Of a stretch of 64,000 bases of DNA, positions 51,176 to 64,000 are shown piece after piece. The stretch spans positions 192,841,977 to 192,905,976 of the forward strand of contig OU015492.1 in the NCBI GenBank assembly GCA_907164885.2. The letters are read 5' to 3'. Source of the stretch: Dolomedes plantarius (lineage: Eukaryota > Arthropoda > Arachnida > Araneae > Dolomedidae). The stretch's first letter is position 1. Every line of letters starts with the position of its first letter. Under the pieces are notes generated by a model, which made no database searches, was not told where the DNA came from, and worked only from the letters and a program-made list of their open reading frames with translations. The position numbers were made by a program, and so were the translations under genes.

Positions 51176-52175
51176 ACGCCCATTATTTTTTCCGAGAGTG
51201 GTGATGAATAAAGAAAATGAAAAAAAAACGGATAAAGACAAAAGTAATATTACAATATTTAATGTGTTGTATGAATATAGAAGAAATAAATCAGGCTTTG
51301 AGATTTAGGGCAGATTTTATATGTCGTTTAAAATAATTCCCCGAATGCAGGCTTATTATATCCTTTTAAGTTCGTGAATTGTAAATAGGGATATTATTGC
51401 TTAATATGTGAGCTTTGATTATAGCGTAAATAATACAATGTAATAATTTACGTATGTAATATACGTGTCATTTCTTACAGTAAGCCTATCTTCTAACTAC
51501 GGTACAATGGTAACTAAAGTGTACAAAATGGCTCTTTTTCTTAAAAGTAACGATATTTCATGATAAATATATATGATATTAAACGCTTATAAAGCCCCCT
51601 CGAGAGTGATATAAATGACTTTATAAATGTTGATACTTCTGCAAGTAATATAAAATATTTTAAACTCAAAAACTGCTTCAGGGATTTAACATGCCGTACA
51701 TCAAATCATTAAAGACGAGTTGAAGCAATATTACAAGCTTTAGAAATTGTATGAAGCAATCTTTTCATCATATTTTAAGTAAAAAAAATTCTATGTATTC
51801 ATTGATGAAAGCGGAAACTGCCACTTTAAAACGTGTGGTTTAATTTTAAGCAATTACTCAGCCTATACAATTTCAATCGGTGCGCTCATGCTCAATTTAA
51901 ATGAGTAGGAAATATATAAAAAAAAGATGTAAATGGCATTCGAAATGTATCATTCATGACTAATTAGGAAAACTGTTAAGGTTCAAATTTTACATTAAAT
52001 TGGCTCTGAGGTAGTGGGAGTGAATGTTGTCCTTCAACTCAAAGGCTAATACATATTTTTTAGTAATGAATTAGGAGCTTATTGCTTGATGAATTATACT
52101 GTAATTTCCCTTAATCAGTAAATTATAAGCTTAAAAATATATATTATTTTAACCTACCTAAGCATCAAAATGATA
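51176..52175. other. AT-rich intergenic DNA
   Basis: Nothing recognised. Confidence 0.5.
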
Positions 52176-52743
52176 TCTATATATTTAAGTTGCTAAACCG
52201 ACATTTTGGGCAGTGCGTGAGAGAAAAGTACTGAATCAATTTACTTCATTTTGGTCTTAAACGAAAGATTGTAATCTATAGATTTGTCAAATTTGATTTT
52301 TGGAACCGCAATTTTTATTAATTAGTGATAATTTACAATTTAAAAATTTATTTCTGCGCATGCTCATGATAAAATGTTTTGGAATAAACGTGTTAATCAT
52401 GTTTAAATGATAAACACCTTTATTCCAAAGAGTCTCTCTACCATTTTTATTTGTATGATAATTTTGTTTGTGAAATATAAGATAAAACATGATGGAAATT
52501 GTTTATTTTGCGCTGTTTAATAAGCGATTATTTACAATTATAAAACTTGCTTTCTGCGCATGGTCAATGACAGTTTAAAATCTGGCTTTAGATACTCACC
52601 AAGCACAAGGTCGCTTAAACACATTAATTAGTTTCTGCGCATTATTATGATTTTCAACATTTGGCAATGATGTGCTGAGTATAATTTGTGTATTTGTAAT
52701 TTATTTACTATCTAGCCGTCATGTTTCGAAGGTTACCAACTAG
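52176..52743 (+). mobile_element. Non-autonomous Helitron, family 1 copy 1
   Basis: Starts TCTATATATTTAAGTTGC after an A and ends GGTTACCAACTAG before a T, the 5'-TC ... CTAG-3' pattern and A|T insertion of Helitrons. It aligns along most of its length with 54421-54996. Combining the two copies restores a 6-bp stem, CCGTCA...TGACGG, about 10 nt before the 3' end; each copy has lost one arm's match. It is 568 bp with no Rep/helicase. Confidence 0.7.
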
Positions 52744-53623
52744 TTTATATTTATATACGAACACTGATATTTTTTTCTTTGTCTTCATATGTTTGGAACT
52801 CAAACTTTTATTTCGTAATAGACTAGCATGCAATCATATCATGTTTTAGAAATAACTTAAATATTTTAGAAACATTTAAATATTCCGTATTTGTAATAAA
52901 TAATATATACATAAAAAAACAATATTTTTGAAATTTTTATCGGTTACTGTGAATTTGCATATTTTAATTAACCAACTACATGGACAATATTTCAATTATT
53001 AGATACGTTATAAAGAACTGATGTATTTATAAAGGAAAATCTTCCTAAAGAAAATCGTTTATTTTGTACGAAATTCTCTATTTTGTTGTTAAAATATGAG
53101 CATGTTTAAATAGTGAGAAAATAACAATTTATGAAAAGCATATAATTTTTTTCCAGAAAAAAAATCTTTACACTATTTGATTGGTTCTTAAAATATTTAT
53201 CATGATATAATGACAAATTTCACACGTAATTTGCGGTTACTGAATGGAATTAACATGGCGTGATTGTAGAATAGAAATATGCAAAAATACTCTAGTTCAT
53301 TACAATATCAAAAGAGATAATTTTTACAAAACTTTTTTGCATATGCCATTTTTCGTTCCAGTGGCAAAGTTTTGAATTCCTCTCAAAAGTAAATTGGACT
53401 TTTGTAATAAATTGTTTTGGAAATAGTAATATAGCAGTATTTCAATACATGGATAGGTCAAGGAAAACTGAAAATGAAAGCTAAATATCAACAGTGAAAT
53501 GCGAAATAAAATTAGTTATGCTAAATTGATTTCATACCAATTTTGAATACTGCTTAATTGAATCAATTTGAGAAATATTTCAGCGGAGCAATATATACAT
53601 GCTAATATTCTGTCTAAGGCTAA
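52744..53623. other. AT-rich intergenic DNA
   Basis: No coding signature. Separates two Helitrons. Confidence 0.45.
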
Positions 53624-54418
53624 TCTATATATACAAAACAGTTCCGTAACTGACTGACTGGATGAATGGCAGACAACGCACAGACCAAACTGATGTAACT
53701 AACGGGCTGAAATTTTGCATGGCAATTTTTCTTATAGTGTAGGGGCGCACTAAAAAAGAATTTTGAAAAATTCGTCTTAGATATTTTTAAATTAAATTTT
53801 TAAGCTGTTTTAATAATTTTTTCAGTTTGCATTTGAAATAATAATTTGAGTGTTATAAAATTTATATCACGAGAAAGATCATAAAACTTCCTTTAGAATG
53901 GAATCTTTTTCGAAACTTTACCTCCATTTTCTGATTTTTGGGGAATATTTAAAGATTAATTTTTAGAATTTAATTTATTCTATGCTGATCACGTGATTTC
54001 TTTTTCTGGTACTTTAAATTAGTTTATAGCCACGTGCATAACAACGAAATAGACAAAAATATTTTTTTTTCTTCCTAATGCGGCAGACGATTGGAAATTA
54101 GCCAAAAAATATTAAAATACAGTAAACGATATGTTCCTCAAACTGTTCTATATTAACTGTATTAAATCCTTTAGTATGTTTTATTAGATTTAATTTGAAT
54201 ATTTTCTTGTATGATATTTTGTCTATAAAAATATCCGTTACGATTTTTTTATAAATATATGTTTTTCATTTTTTTTCATCAATTGCATTTATTATAAATA
54301 TATTTATTGTTGTATTTATTATGAATATATTTAAGCATATTTTTGGCATTAATTGCATACATTGACCATTGCATTTAATTTTAATGTACTCCATAGCGAA
54401 GTACGGGTTTTCAGCTAG
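53624..54418 (+). mobile_element. Non-autonomous Helitron, family 2
   Basis: Starts TCTATATATACAAAACAG after an A, continues with an ACTGACTGACTGG segment and GGGCTGAAATTTTGCATG, a 5' region I remember from arthropod Helitrons. It ends with a GTACT...AGTAC hairpin (54386-54404) 10 nt before TCAGCTAG|T. It is 795 bp with no coding capacity. Confidence 0.7.
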
Positions 54419-54420
54419 TA

Positions 54421-54996
54421 TCTATATATTTAAGTTGCGAGAAAACTACTGCATCAATTTACTTTATTTTGGTCTTAAACGAAAGATTGTAATCTGTAGA
54501 TTTGTCAAATTTGGTTTTTGTAACTGCAATTTCTATTAATTGGTGATAATTTACAATTAAAAATTGCTTTCTGCGCATGCTCAGTGGCATGTTTAAATCT
54601 GACTTTAGAAACGCATTGTTTTTACGCATGCTCAGTGACATGCTTTAATGATAAACACGTTTATTTCGAGGAGTCTCTCTAGATATCTCTCTGCCACTTT
54701 TATTTTTATGGTAGTTATGTTTGTAAAATATAAGATTAAACCTGATGGAAATTGTTTATTTCGCGCTGTTTACTTAACGATAATTTACAATTAAAAATTT
54801 GCTTTCTGCGCATTCTCAGTGACATTTTTAAATCTGGCTTTAGATACTCACTAAGCACGAAGCCGCTTAAACACAAATATTTGTTTTTGCACGTTATTAT
54901 GATTTTAAACATTTGTCAATGATGTGTTGAGTATAATTTGTGTATTAGTACATTTATTTACTATCTAACCATCACATTTTGACGGATACCAACTAA
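54421..54996 (+). mobile_element. Non-autonomous Helitron, family 1 copy 2
   Basis: Begins TCTATATATTTAAGTTGC only 2 nt (TA) after the end of the family 2 element, so the two are head-to-tail neighbours. Ends GGATACCAACTAA before a T. The 3' end is CTAA rather than CTAG, still within CTRR. The internal GCGCATGCTCAGTG segment repeats within the copy. Confidence 0.7.

Positions 54997-56893
<1,897 letters not shown>

Positions 56894-56940
<47 letters not shown>
56894..56940. repeat. (TA)n microsatellite, right of mariner
   Basis: About 23 units; the other half of the array split by the mariner. Confidence 0.97.
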
Positions 56941-56943
<3 letters not shown>

Positions 56944-57749
56944 TTGAAAATTCATCAAGTGTGCTAGGAAAGTGAAGAATTCTGACAAGTTTTATTTGTC
57001 TTAAATCCATATACTTTATTACGAAATTGCAAATAAAAATTATATTCTTGCAATAAAAGAATATAAAGCCATGAAAAAAATATAGAAAAAATTACATTAG
57101 TAAACTGATTTTCATGTCATTTAATTTGGTTAGAGCATTTGATATTAGAAACAAACCACAAGTATAAGCTCTAAAAAAAAACCTTTAAAATTCATAAAGG
57201 ATTCTTTGGATATCTTGGGTTTGTGGATAATTTATATCAGAATATAATTTTCTAACGTAACGAATGAAAGGATATAGAAATGTTTTTTTAAAACGGACTA
57301 AATGTCTAAAATATAGTCACTCGACTAAAATCGTATGAGAAGTATCAATCTTCACTCACAGAGACAACAACAATAGTGAGGACAGCTTTTAGTAAAAATA
57401 ATTTAAATTCATTAGCTACTATAACAACTGGAATAAACACTTAACGCGTACGAGATTACGGGCACACAACGGCAGAGGGTAGTGAAGGCCAAGTACCTGA
57501 AATTGCGTTGGCCGTGCTCTTTTATGTCCACACGTTTAGTGTACTTCCAATCAGCGATGTGGACAGTGGCAGCTTCTTCAATGCGAATTTCGCATACGCA
57601 TGGAAGTGAAGAAGTCTACCAGGAATAAATACTATGGAGGTGAGCTTCTTGCTCGTTGGTAAATACATGACGAGCCACAACTAAATTTTGCTTAAAAACA
57701 AACTCTAAAATCAAATCTTTAACTTTTAAAACGGTAAACTTAATTACTT
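56941..57749. other. AT-rich intergenic DNA
   Basis: Nothing recognised. Confidence 0.45.
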
Positions 57750-57950
<201 letters not shown>

Positions 57951-58249
57951 TGATAATATTACTAACTACCTATAATCGCCCATTCTATGTTTCATCTCTG
58001 TCCTGGTAACCCCTCCTTCTTGTCTTGGCGTAAACGCTTCGCCTTCCCACATACTAACTTCCTCCTCCAATTCCGGCAACCTCTCTGACCTAATTCTATT
58101 TTGGCGCTCTTTGCGGGAGAGGCTGGACTGGCTCGAAGCGAGTAAGATGTGTTGCTTTACTGTTTAATAAATTAGTTTGTTCCTGAAGCGGATTTTAATA
58201 TTTTCCGGCCACGATGTAAGCTACCACTTCATGAGATGTCCATCCGGAC

Positions 58250-58253
<4 letters not shown>
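57951..58253. other. Higher-GC block, possible LTR remnant
   Basis: Pyrimidine-rich then GC-rich sequence with AATAAA near 58168. The composition would suit an LTR end, but no inverted TG/CA border or second copy is seen. Confidence 0.2.

Positions 58254-58313
<60 letters not shown>
58254..58313. repeat. (TA)n microsatellite
   Basis: About 29 units. Confidence 0.97.
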
Positions 58314-58314
<1 letters not shown>

Positions 58315-58853
58315 CTATGCAATACCACGACCAGCTAAGCCGATGGAGACAGGAAACACGCTAGAAATCGGCCGGCCGTGATAATACATCGCATGGTTAT
58401 TTCTACATGGTTATTTCTATAGATACTTCGTTTAGATCAGTTCCTGCATTATAATTCGTCGCACATAGCATCCAGGATATATTCTCCCCAAACTAGCCTT
58501 TCATGCCCCAATCACACAGAAACACGCCATAACATACAACAAACTTCCTTATTTTCGTCCTAAGAATTACATGTTGGTTAGATAACGACAATCCCAGAAG
58601 TGTATACTTCTACAGGACCCAAGGACTTTTATAGACTGCTTGAGATCACTAGTCATGGGATCTTGAATACGAATAATAATTGGCTAGCTATGACTCTTGT
58701 GTCAGAGGTTACGTGATATATGCGCGATTATTTGTGATTTTGGAAGTGACGCTACGGGATTCGTTGTCTTTAAAATCAGGAAAGAAATTAACTGAAACAC
58801 CCAAGGAAATTAAGAAGAAACTAGAATTTGAAAAGAGTATAGGGGTTTTTATG
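58314..58853. other. Intergenic DNA
   Basis: A CGGCCGGCCG palindrome lies near 58370. The frame beginning at 58680 crosses into the Tigger end and is not supported as a gene. Confidence 0.4.
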
Positions 58854-59447
58854 TTATATATATATATATATACAGTAAAATTTTTTTATAAGAACACCGA
58901 TTATAAAAACATATCGCTTAAAAGAACGAAATTATTAGTTCCCGGCCGATTGTCATGTGTAATGATGGATACAAAATCCGGTTATAATAACATCGTTAAT
59001 AAGAACATATCTCTTATAAGAACATGTTAATTGTGAACGGACGAGAAGTAGTAGTACGTTGTTCTTCAACCATTTTACCCATTTATCGAAAAAAAACCCA
59101 ACTCTCACGAAGTCATTCGACTGTGGTTAATCCTCATAAAGTAGGGGTTCTCAGAAAATGTGTTCCTCCAGAAAACCGCCAAGGAAACAAAGCTTGCCAA
59201 GAAAAGAGGGCCACCACCCATACCCCTAGTGACTGAGACATAATGATCGGAAGTACTGACCCCGCAAAGCAAGTCCCCAAAACCTCCACCTACCATTGGA
59301 GTCCGACAATTAAAATTTATGAGGTCTGGAAACAACCCAGACGGCAACAGAAGTTCCAGACTGGTGACGAGAAGTAAGAGGGCAAGACATTTGCAACCCT
59401 TTCTACAGCTAGCAAAAGTCATCACAGACTGTACCTCCACATATTCG

Positions 59448-61744
59448 ATGATGAGTGCAAAACGTAAAACTTTTACGGTTGCAGAAAAAATTCACATAAT
59501 TTCCAGATTAGAAAACGGTGAAAAATTGAAGCATTTGCCAGAGAATTAAAGATGAGTCATGCCACGATTTCAAATATTTTTAAAAATAGAGAAAAAATAA
59601 AAGAGGAATTTGAAAAAGATCGGACTAAAATTATGAAACTTCAAAAAATTCCTCATGCTGACATTGAAGAAGCCTTTTTGCAATGGTTTAAGATTCAAAG
59701 GAGTGCCAACATTCCCCTAAGCAGACCGATTTTGCAAGCAAAAGCAAATGAATTTCAGAAGCTCTGTAAAAAATATCATTTCGTTTGTTCAACTTCGTGA
59801 ATCCAGATTGTTCGGGAGAGGCATTCCATTGTGTTCGGGAGAATCAGAGGAGAATCGAAGGCCGTGCCACCAAGAGTTTCTGATAACTGGCTTAAGGGGG
59901 CTCACAACCTTTGAAACTTCAAAAAATCGATTTTTGGTTTTTGCTATATTCTGATTTTTGGTACATTTCTGAACAATATGCAAAAAACCGCATTAAAAAA
60001 TTTGCATTCTTTCTCGAGTTATGAGAGTTTATGTAAAGCTCACTCTGTTGCCATAGCCATGTTATTCCAACTTGAACTTCAGTTTTCTCAAATATGTGAA
60101 TTTTTGGATTGCGCGCACTGTTACTCCCAAACTATGTGTGCTAGACACACAAAATTTTTATCAGATTTGTATTATAAGCTTCTTTACACACTAAAACCAG
60201 AAAAGTAAAAAAAAATTTGTAAAAAAATTTTTTACACTTGAAAATGTTTTAAAAAATTGCTAAATTTAAATTTTTTTTAAATTTTATGTAAATTTTTCAA
60301 TTTAAACTATATTTTTTCCATATTTTCTGGTTTTATTTTCTGGTGTCCATATTTTCTGGTTTCCATATTTTCTGGTTAAATTAAACTTGAGTGTATTATT
60401 AATTTAATTTGACCAAAAAATAGTTTCTGTACGCATATTTCTTAATTTTATGATGCGCGAAACATCCAATGATTTTTTTTCCCTTTTTAGTAATGTGTAC
60501 ATTTAAAAATAAAATCTAAAAATTATTTATGGCTTTAGAAGTTCTATTTTTGTATAAAATATAACTGGAGACTTGTAATTTTGATATAAAACAAAAAATT
60601 ATTTATATATATTAATATTATTGTAGTTTCAGTAGCTCGATTTTGATCAAGTTTAGGGTCATTTCCCAGTAGTCAAAGGTTGTGAGCCCCCTTAAAACCG
60701 TTTGGACTACGTTAAGAGAAGGCTATGGAGACGATGAAATCTTCAACGCTGATGAAACTGGCCTATTTTTATAGAATTACACCGGATAGGACATTGCGTT
60801 TGAAACACGAAAACTGCAGTGGTGGTAAGCTTTCAAAAGAAAGGATAACAGTTATGGTTGCTGCAGATTTAACTGGAACTGAAAAATTGAAGCTTTTAGT
60901 GATCGGGAAATACAAAAATATCGAAGGTATTTAAAAATATAAAATCGTTGCCAGTTGATTATAATTCTAATTCTAAAGCTTAGAGGACAGGAGATATCTT
61001 TGAAAACTGGTTATGGATGTGGGACCAAGAACTTATTAAGCAAAAAAGAAAATTCTTCTTATTGTGGACAATTGCCCCGTCCACCCTCCGGTTAAAGGTC
61101 TTCATGCCATTAAATTAATTTTTCTTCCTCCCAACACAACCTCCGTATTACAACCGATGGACCAAGGTGCCATTAAGTCCTTTAAAGTTCATTACAGGAA
61201 GAACTTGATTCTACAGATCATGGACGATATTGAAAATAGGAAAGAACCGAAGATTTCAATACTGGACGCTAACATCATGCTAGAAAAGGCTTGGAATAAT
61301 GTTAAACCTGCAACGATTTCGAAATGTTTCCGGCATGCTGGTTTTCTTAGGGGTGAAAATCCTTCCATTTTTCAAATTCAAGACGCTATTGATGAATCGC
61401 TTCAAGACTGGGCTCAAGATTTGCCAACTGAACAAGATTCACTTCAGGAATATGCAGACATAGATTTGGCTCTTGCAACTCATGGGAATGTAACGGATGA
61501 AGATATTGTTGTAGGCGTAAATGCAGAGATTTTTAGCAGCGATTATGATATTGACAACAGTGCCAGTTCAGAAGATCATTTGAACGACTTTTCTTGCCAG
61601 AGTTTAGAAGAAATGTTTTCAGCAATCAATACTGTTAATAAATTTTTAGCTTGCAATGACGATTTTGTGAAGGGTCTAATAAAAAAAGGCTGTCAAAAAA
61701 CTTGCGATAACCAAAATTTTTTTTTATTTACGAAAGAGAACTAG
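59448..61744 (+). pseudogene. Tigger-type DD30D transposase, broken
   Basis: Starts ATGATG at 59448 (MMSAKRKTFTVAEKIHIISR), the first HTH. One base is lost near 59529, after which MSHATISNIFKNREKIKEEF and the CENP-B-like HTH (PLSRPILQAKANEFQKL) follow. The frame changes near 59800 and reaches SGESKAVPPRVSDNWLK, where the TTAA element interrupts it. It resumes TVWTTLREGYGDDEIFNADE, first catalytic Asp in NADET. An extra T near 60768 and breaks at 60935-61050 follow. The last 226 codons are open: second Asp in VDNCPVHP, third in LQPMDQG, 30 residues apart, then an acidic C-terminus to 61744. The catalytic triad is intact but at least five frame breaks make it dead. Confidence 0.92.
59896..60691. 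mobile_element. TTAA-flanked MITE inside Tigger
   Basis: A 796-bp element with perfect 19-bp inverted ends GGGGGCTCACAACCTTTGA. TTAA is duplicated at 59892-59895 and 60692-60695. Removing it and one TTAA rejoins the Tigger frame (DNWLK-TVW), so the empty site is visible in the host. The interior holds no transposase. It includes a four-copy CATATTTTCTGGTTT-like run (60320-60376). TTAA duplication suggests piggyBac-type mobilisation; the ends differ from the 15.6-kb element. Confidence 0.9.
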
Positions 61745-62099
61745 ACAAACAAATATTACTGACTATTTTTCAGCAAATCAGTAAACATTTTAAAACAAAA
61801 TATTGGATTATGTGTGTACATTCATAATAGCTACATTTTTCTTTTTAACATTTTCAGAACTATGTTTTTTAAAATTTTTCAAATACATATTTATATGAAA
61901 ATAAGCAGTGTGTTTTTCCCTGATTGAACTTGAACCTTTTAATCCTTTTTTGAACGTCATGTTTCAGGTGTAAATAGAAATTATGTGACAATGAATTTAG
62001 TATTTCCTTCAGTTTTAAGTTATCTATCGGATATAAAAACTATCGATTATAAGAACTAGTTTTTAAAGTCCCCTGGATGTTCTTATAAACGATTTGTAC

Positions 62100-62102
<3 letters not shown>

Positions 62103-62132
<30 letters not shown>
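62103..62132. repeat. (TA)n microsatellite, right of Tigger
   Basis: About 15 units. Confidence 0.97.
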
Positions 62133-62138
<6 letters not shown>

Positions 62139-63157
62139 CACATGTTTAGCAAATTATGTTGTTGTCCGAGGGCTTGAACGTCAAACAGGAAATCAGTGAA
62201 GAAATATAAATATAATCATCACTGACATTAAGCGTCAAATAATGAAAAAGTCATCCAAAAAAAATCGAAATAAAAAGTAAAAATAATTATGGAAATAAAA
62301 AATAATAAAATTTTATTTGATTACAAAATATTAAATCAAAATGACACGTCGATTATTCAACACAATAAAATTAAATAATCATAGAAAGACAAAAATAAAT
62401 AATGAGAAGGCAAAGAGATTAAAAAAACTGAGAGATAGTATAGATTTACCTGATTAAGAAAATTCCAAGTGTGTGTTAATCAGACATAATACAATCTATG
62501 TGTAGGAGATCATTCTCAAAATTCTGGTGAAATTTCTGCAACAACTTTTAACCAAATTGTACATGGAAGTGTTTATTTACTATTCATGACATACATTCAG
62601 TAAATTTCTCTAATAATTCACCATTAGCACAGGATGCGTAGTTAAAACTTAGGAACAAATTAAAGAGATTAAAGATATATTAATATTGTTGTCAAGTGGC
62701 ATCAGCCCAAGCGTTGCCGAATTAAATAAAACTTTTTAAAGTTCAAAATTAATGAACACTGACACTTCTTTCTAATTTGAATTTCTGTCGCTAGAACAGT
62801 GAGTTGATGGCATTAATTATTTTAAATAATCATATTTTTTATGTGAAATGTAAAGGAACTTAGTTAGCTGTAAACAAGCCTATCCAAATAATCTTATGAT
62901 AAGGATTTGCTGAAACAGTAAATAAGAGAAACAGAGACTGGATCTAAAATGACAAAAAAATTCTAATTATTTCTACCAGAATTACTTCTGAACTTTAAGG
63001 AGATTAGTTGTAGCATATGTAAAACATTCTTTATAATGAAACAGAAAAGAGTGAAAAATGATTATTTGTTTGCTATATACAATTTAATTAAATATGATAA
63101 TTGAATATGCTAATTAAATGATGCTAATTGAATAATGTATTAGAAGGTATTTAAATC
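62133..63157. other. AT-rich intergenic DNA
   Basis: Nothing recognised. Confidence 0.5.
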
Positions 63158-63430
63158 AATTAAAATAGACTTCCTCAGTATGTTTTACAAGGAGAGCACG
63201 GAAAAAGTCCTTAACGTATTTTAAGATTAGATGTTCACTTCTATAAGTTGTTGAAGATCCTGGTGTATTTTGACAGTAACTTTAACATATCTGAATTAAA
63301 ATAGACGTGCACAGTCTATTTTACAAGGAGAGCACGGAAAAAGCAATTAACGTAGTTTAAGATTTGTTGATCACTTCTATAAATTGTTGAAGATCCTGGT
63401 GTATTTTGACAGTAACTTTAACATATCACA
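63158..63430. repeat. Two-copy tandem repeat, 136-bp unit
   Basis: Both copies include TTTTACAAGGAGAGCACGGA and GAAGATCCTGGTGTATTTTG, at an offset of exactly 136. Identity is high but the segment before ACAAGG differs. No coding frame. Confidence 0.93.
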
Positions 63431-64000
63431 ATAAAAATGTACATATGTACATTTCAATACACATATTACAAATTGAAAACAGATATAATTTTGACAGAAA
63501 AATGTAGTATTTTAAAAGAGCAGCTATTTTTCCTCTTAAATTAAAATCCTGTACAAAATTACATATTTATTCACTGAAATATTTCAAAAGAGATATATCT
63601 TAGGTAATATCAATAGCATATGAAAATTTAAAAAATATTTTAAGTGAGTAACAATCAGTCAAAAGCTGGATTTTAACGAAAAATAGTGTTATATAAAAGT
63701 TCCGTATTAAATTTATTAAGTTTAAAACAAAATGTTTCAAGCCATATATTTTATTCTAATTTGAGGTTTGAAACTAAATACACAGTGTATGAAAATTTAA
63801 ATTGTACTTTCATTTATTAGAAGGGTGTTATTACATAAAGACAGATGTTTCAGAAATGCATATCTTTTCAATATTTAGAAAACCTCCATTATCTGTTATT
63901 AGTTTCGAGATCAATAAACCATATCTAGGAGAAACTGATTTCCAATTAAAAACGCATTATCTAATCGATTTCAGTCGTGATGAACTTTTGAATTTCTTTG
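63431..64000. other. AT-rich intergenic DNA
   Basis: Nothing recognised to the end of the window. Confidence 0.5.

Larger units (their letters stand above)
58873..62101 (+). mobile_element. Tigger/pogo DNA transposon with nested insertion
   Basis: The ends CAGTAAAATTTTTTTATAAG (left) and the inverse of CAGTACAAATCGTTTATAAG (right) begin CAGT as in the pogo superfamily. Left flank is TA; right flank is CA, a probable mutated TA. (TA)n lies on both sides (58854-58872 and 62103-62132). Without the 800-bp nested insertion and its TTAA, the length is about 2.43 kb, normal for Tigger. Confidence 0.9.

Overview
The window looks like a gene-poor, AT-rich stretch of animal nuclear DNA, most likely from an arthropod and quite possibly a spider. 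This rests on the very low GC, dozens of long (TA)n tracts, several decayed transposon families, tRNA-derived SINEs, introns with GT-AG borders, and a Tc1-type transposase whose N-terminus (MPRRKQRSSFDQVS) I remember from araneoid spider assemblies. That memory is unverified. No bacterial-style operons, rRNA, CRISPR array or intact large host gene is visible. The many long Tyr/Ile open frames are only translated (TA)n.

Layout. 0-4 kb: a decayed non-LTR reverse transcriptase on the minus strand (about 2.1-3.3 kb). 4.6-6.5 kb: a promoter-like patch and a MITE-like element with a palindromic inverted repeat. 7.8-9.3 kb: a complete but dead Tc1 element with about 230-bp inverted repeats, followed by a second Tc1 N-terminal relic at 9.85 kb. 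13.5-16.6 kb: large (TA)n arrays and a TTAA-flanked element with a 300-bp internal tandem duplication. 16.6-32 kb: mostly featureless AT-rich DNA with small hairpins and three SINE-like units. 33.3-33.7 and 45.05-45.3 kb: two GC-rich islands that share an end motif and abut (TA)n tracts. 34.3-37.1 kb: three consecutive large inverted repeats. 39.0-40.0 kb: the best host-gene candidate, a promoter-like patch (CCAAT, CRE-like, YY1-like) facing two short spliceable minus-strand exons. 40.1-43.6 kb: two head-to-head copies of an uncharacterised coding family, one interrupted by a nearly intact Tc1. 45.7-48.3 kb: an unknown decayed ORF, an integrase-derived DNA element with palindromic ends, and a mariner-type relic. 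50.5-51.2 kb: 3' end of a non-LTR retrotransposon. 52.2-55.0 kb: three non-autonomous Helitrons. 55.9-56.9 kb: an internally deleted mariner. 58.9-62.1 kb: a Tigger/pogo element carrying a TTAA-flanked insertion.

The genes do not form a pathway; the window records successive insertions. Three TA-targeting elements (47.6, 55.9 and 58.9 kb) sit inside (TA)n tracts. Other insertions can be ordered: Tc1 into the uncharacterised family, and the TTAA element into Tigger. The most unusual parts are the serial giant hairpins, the head-to-head family with its Tc1, and the element with palindromic ends and an integrase-type Cys-rich tail.
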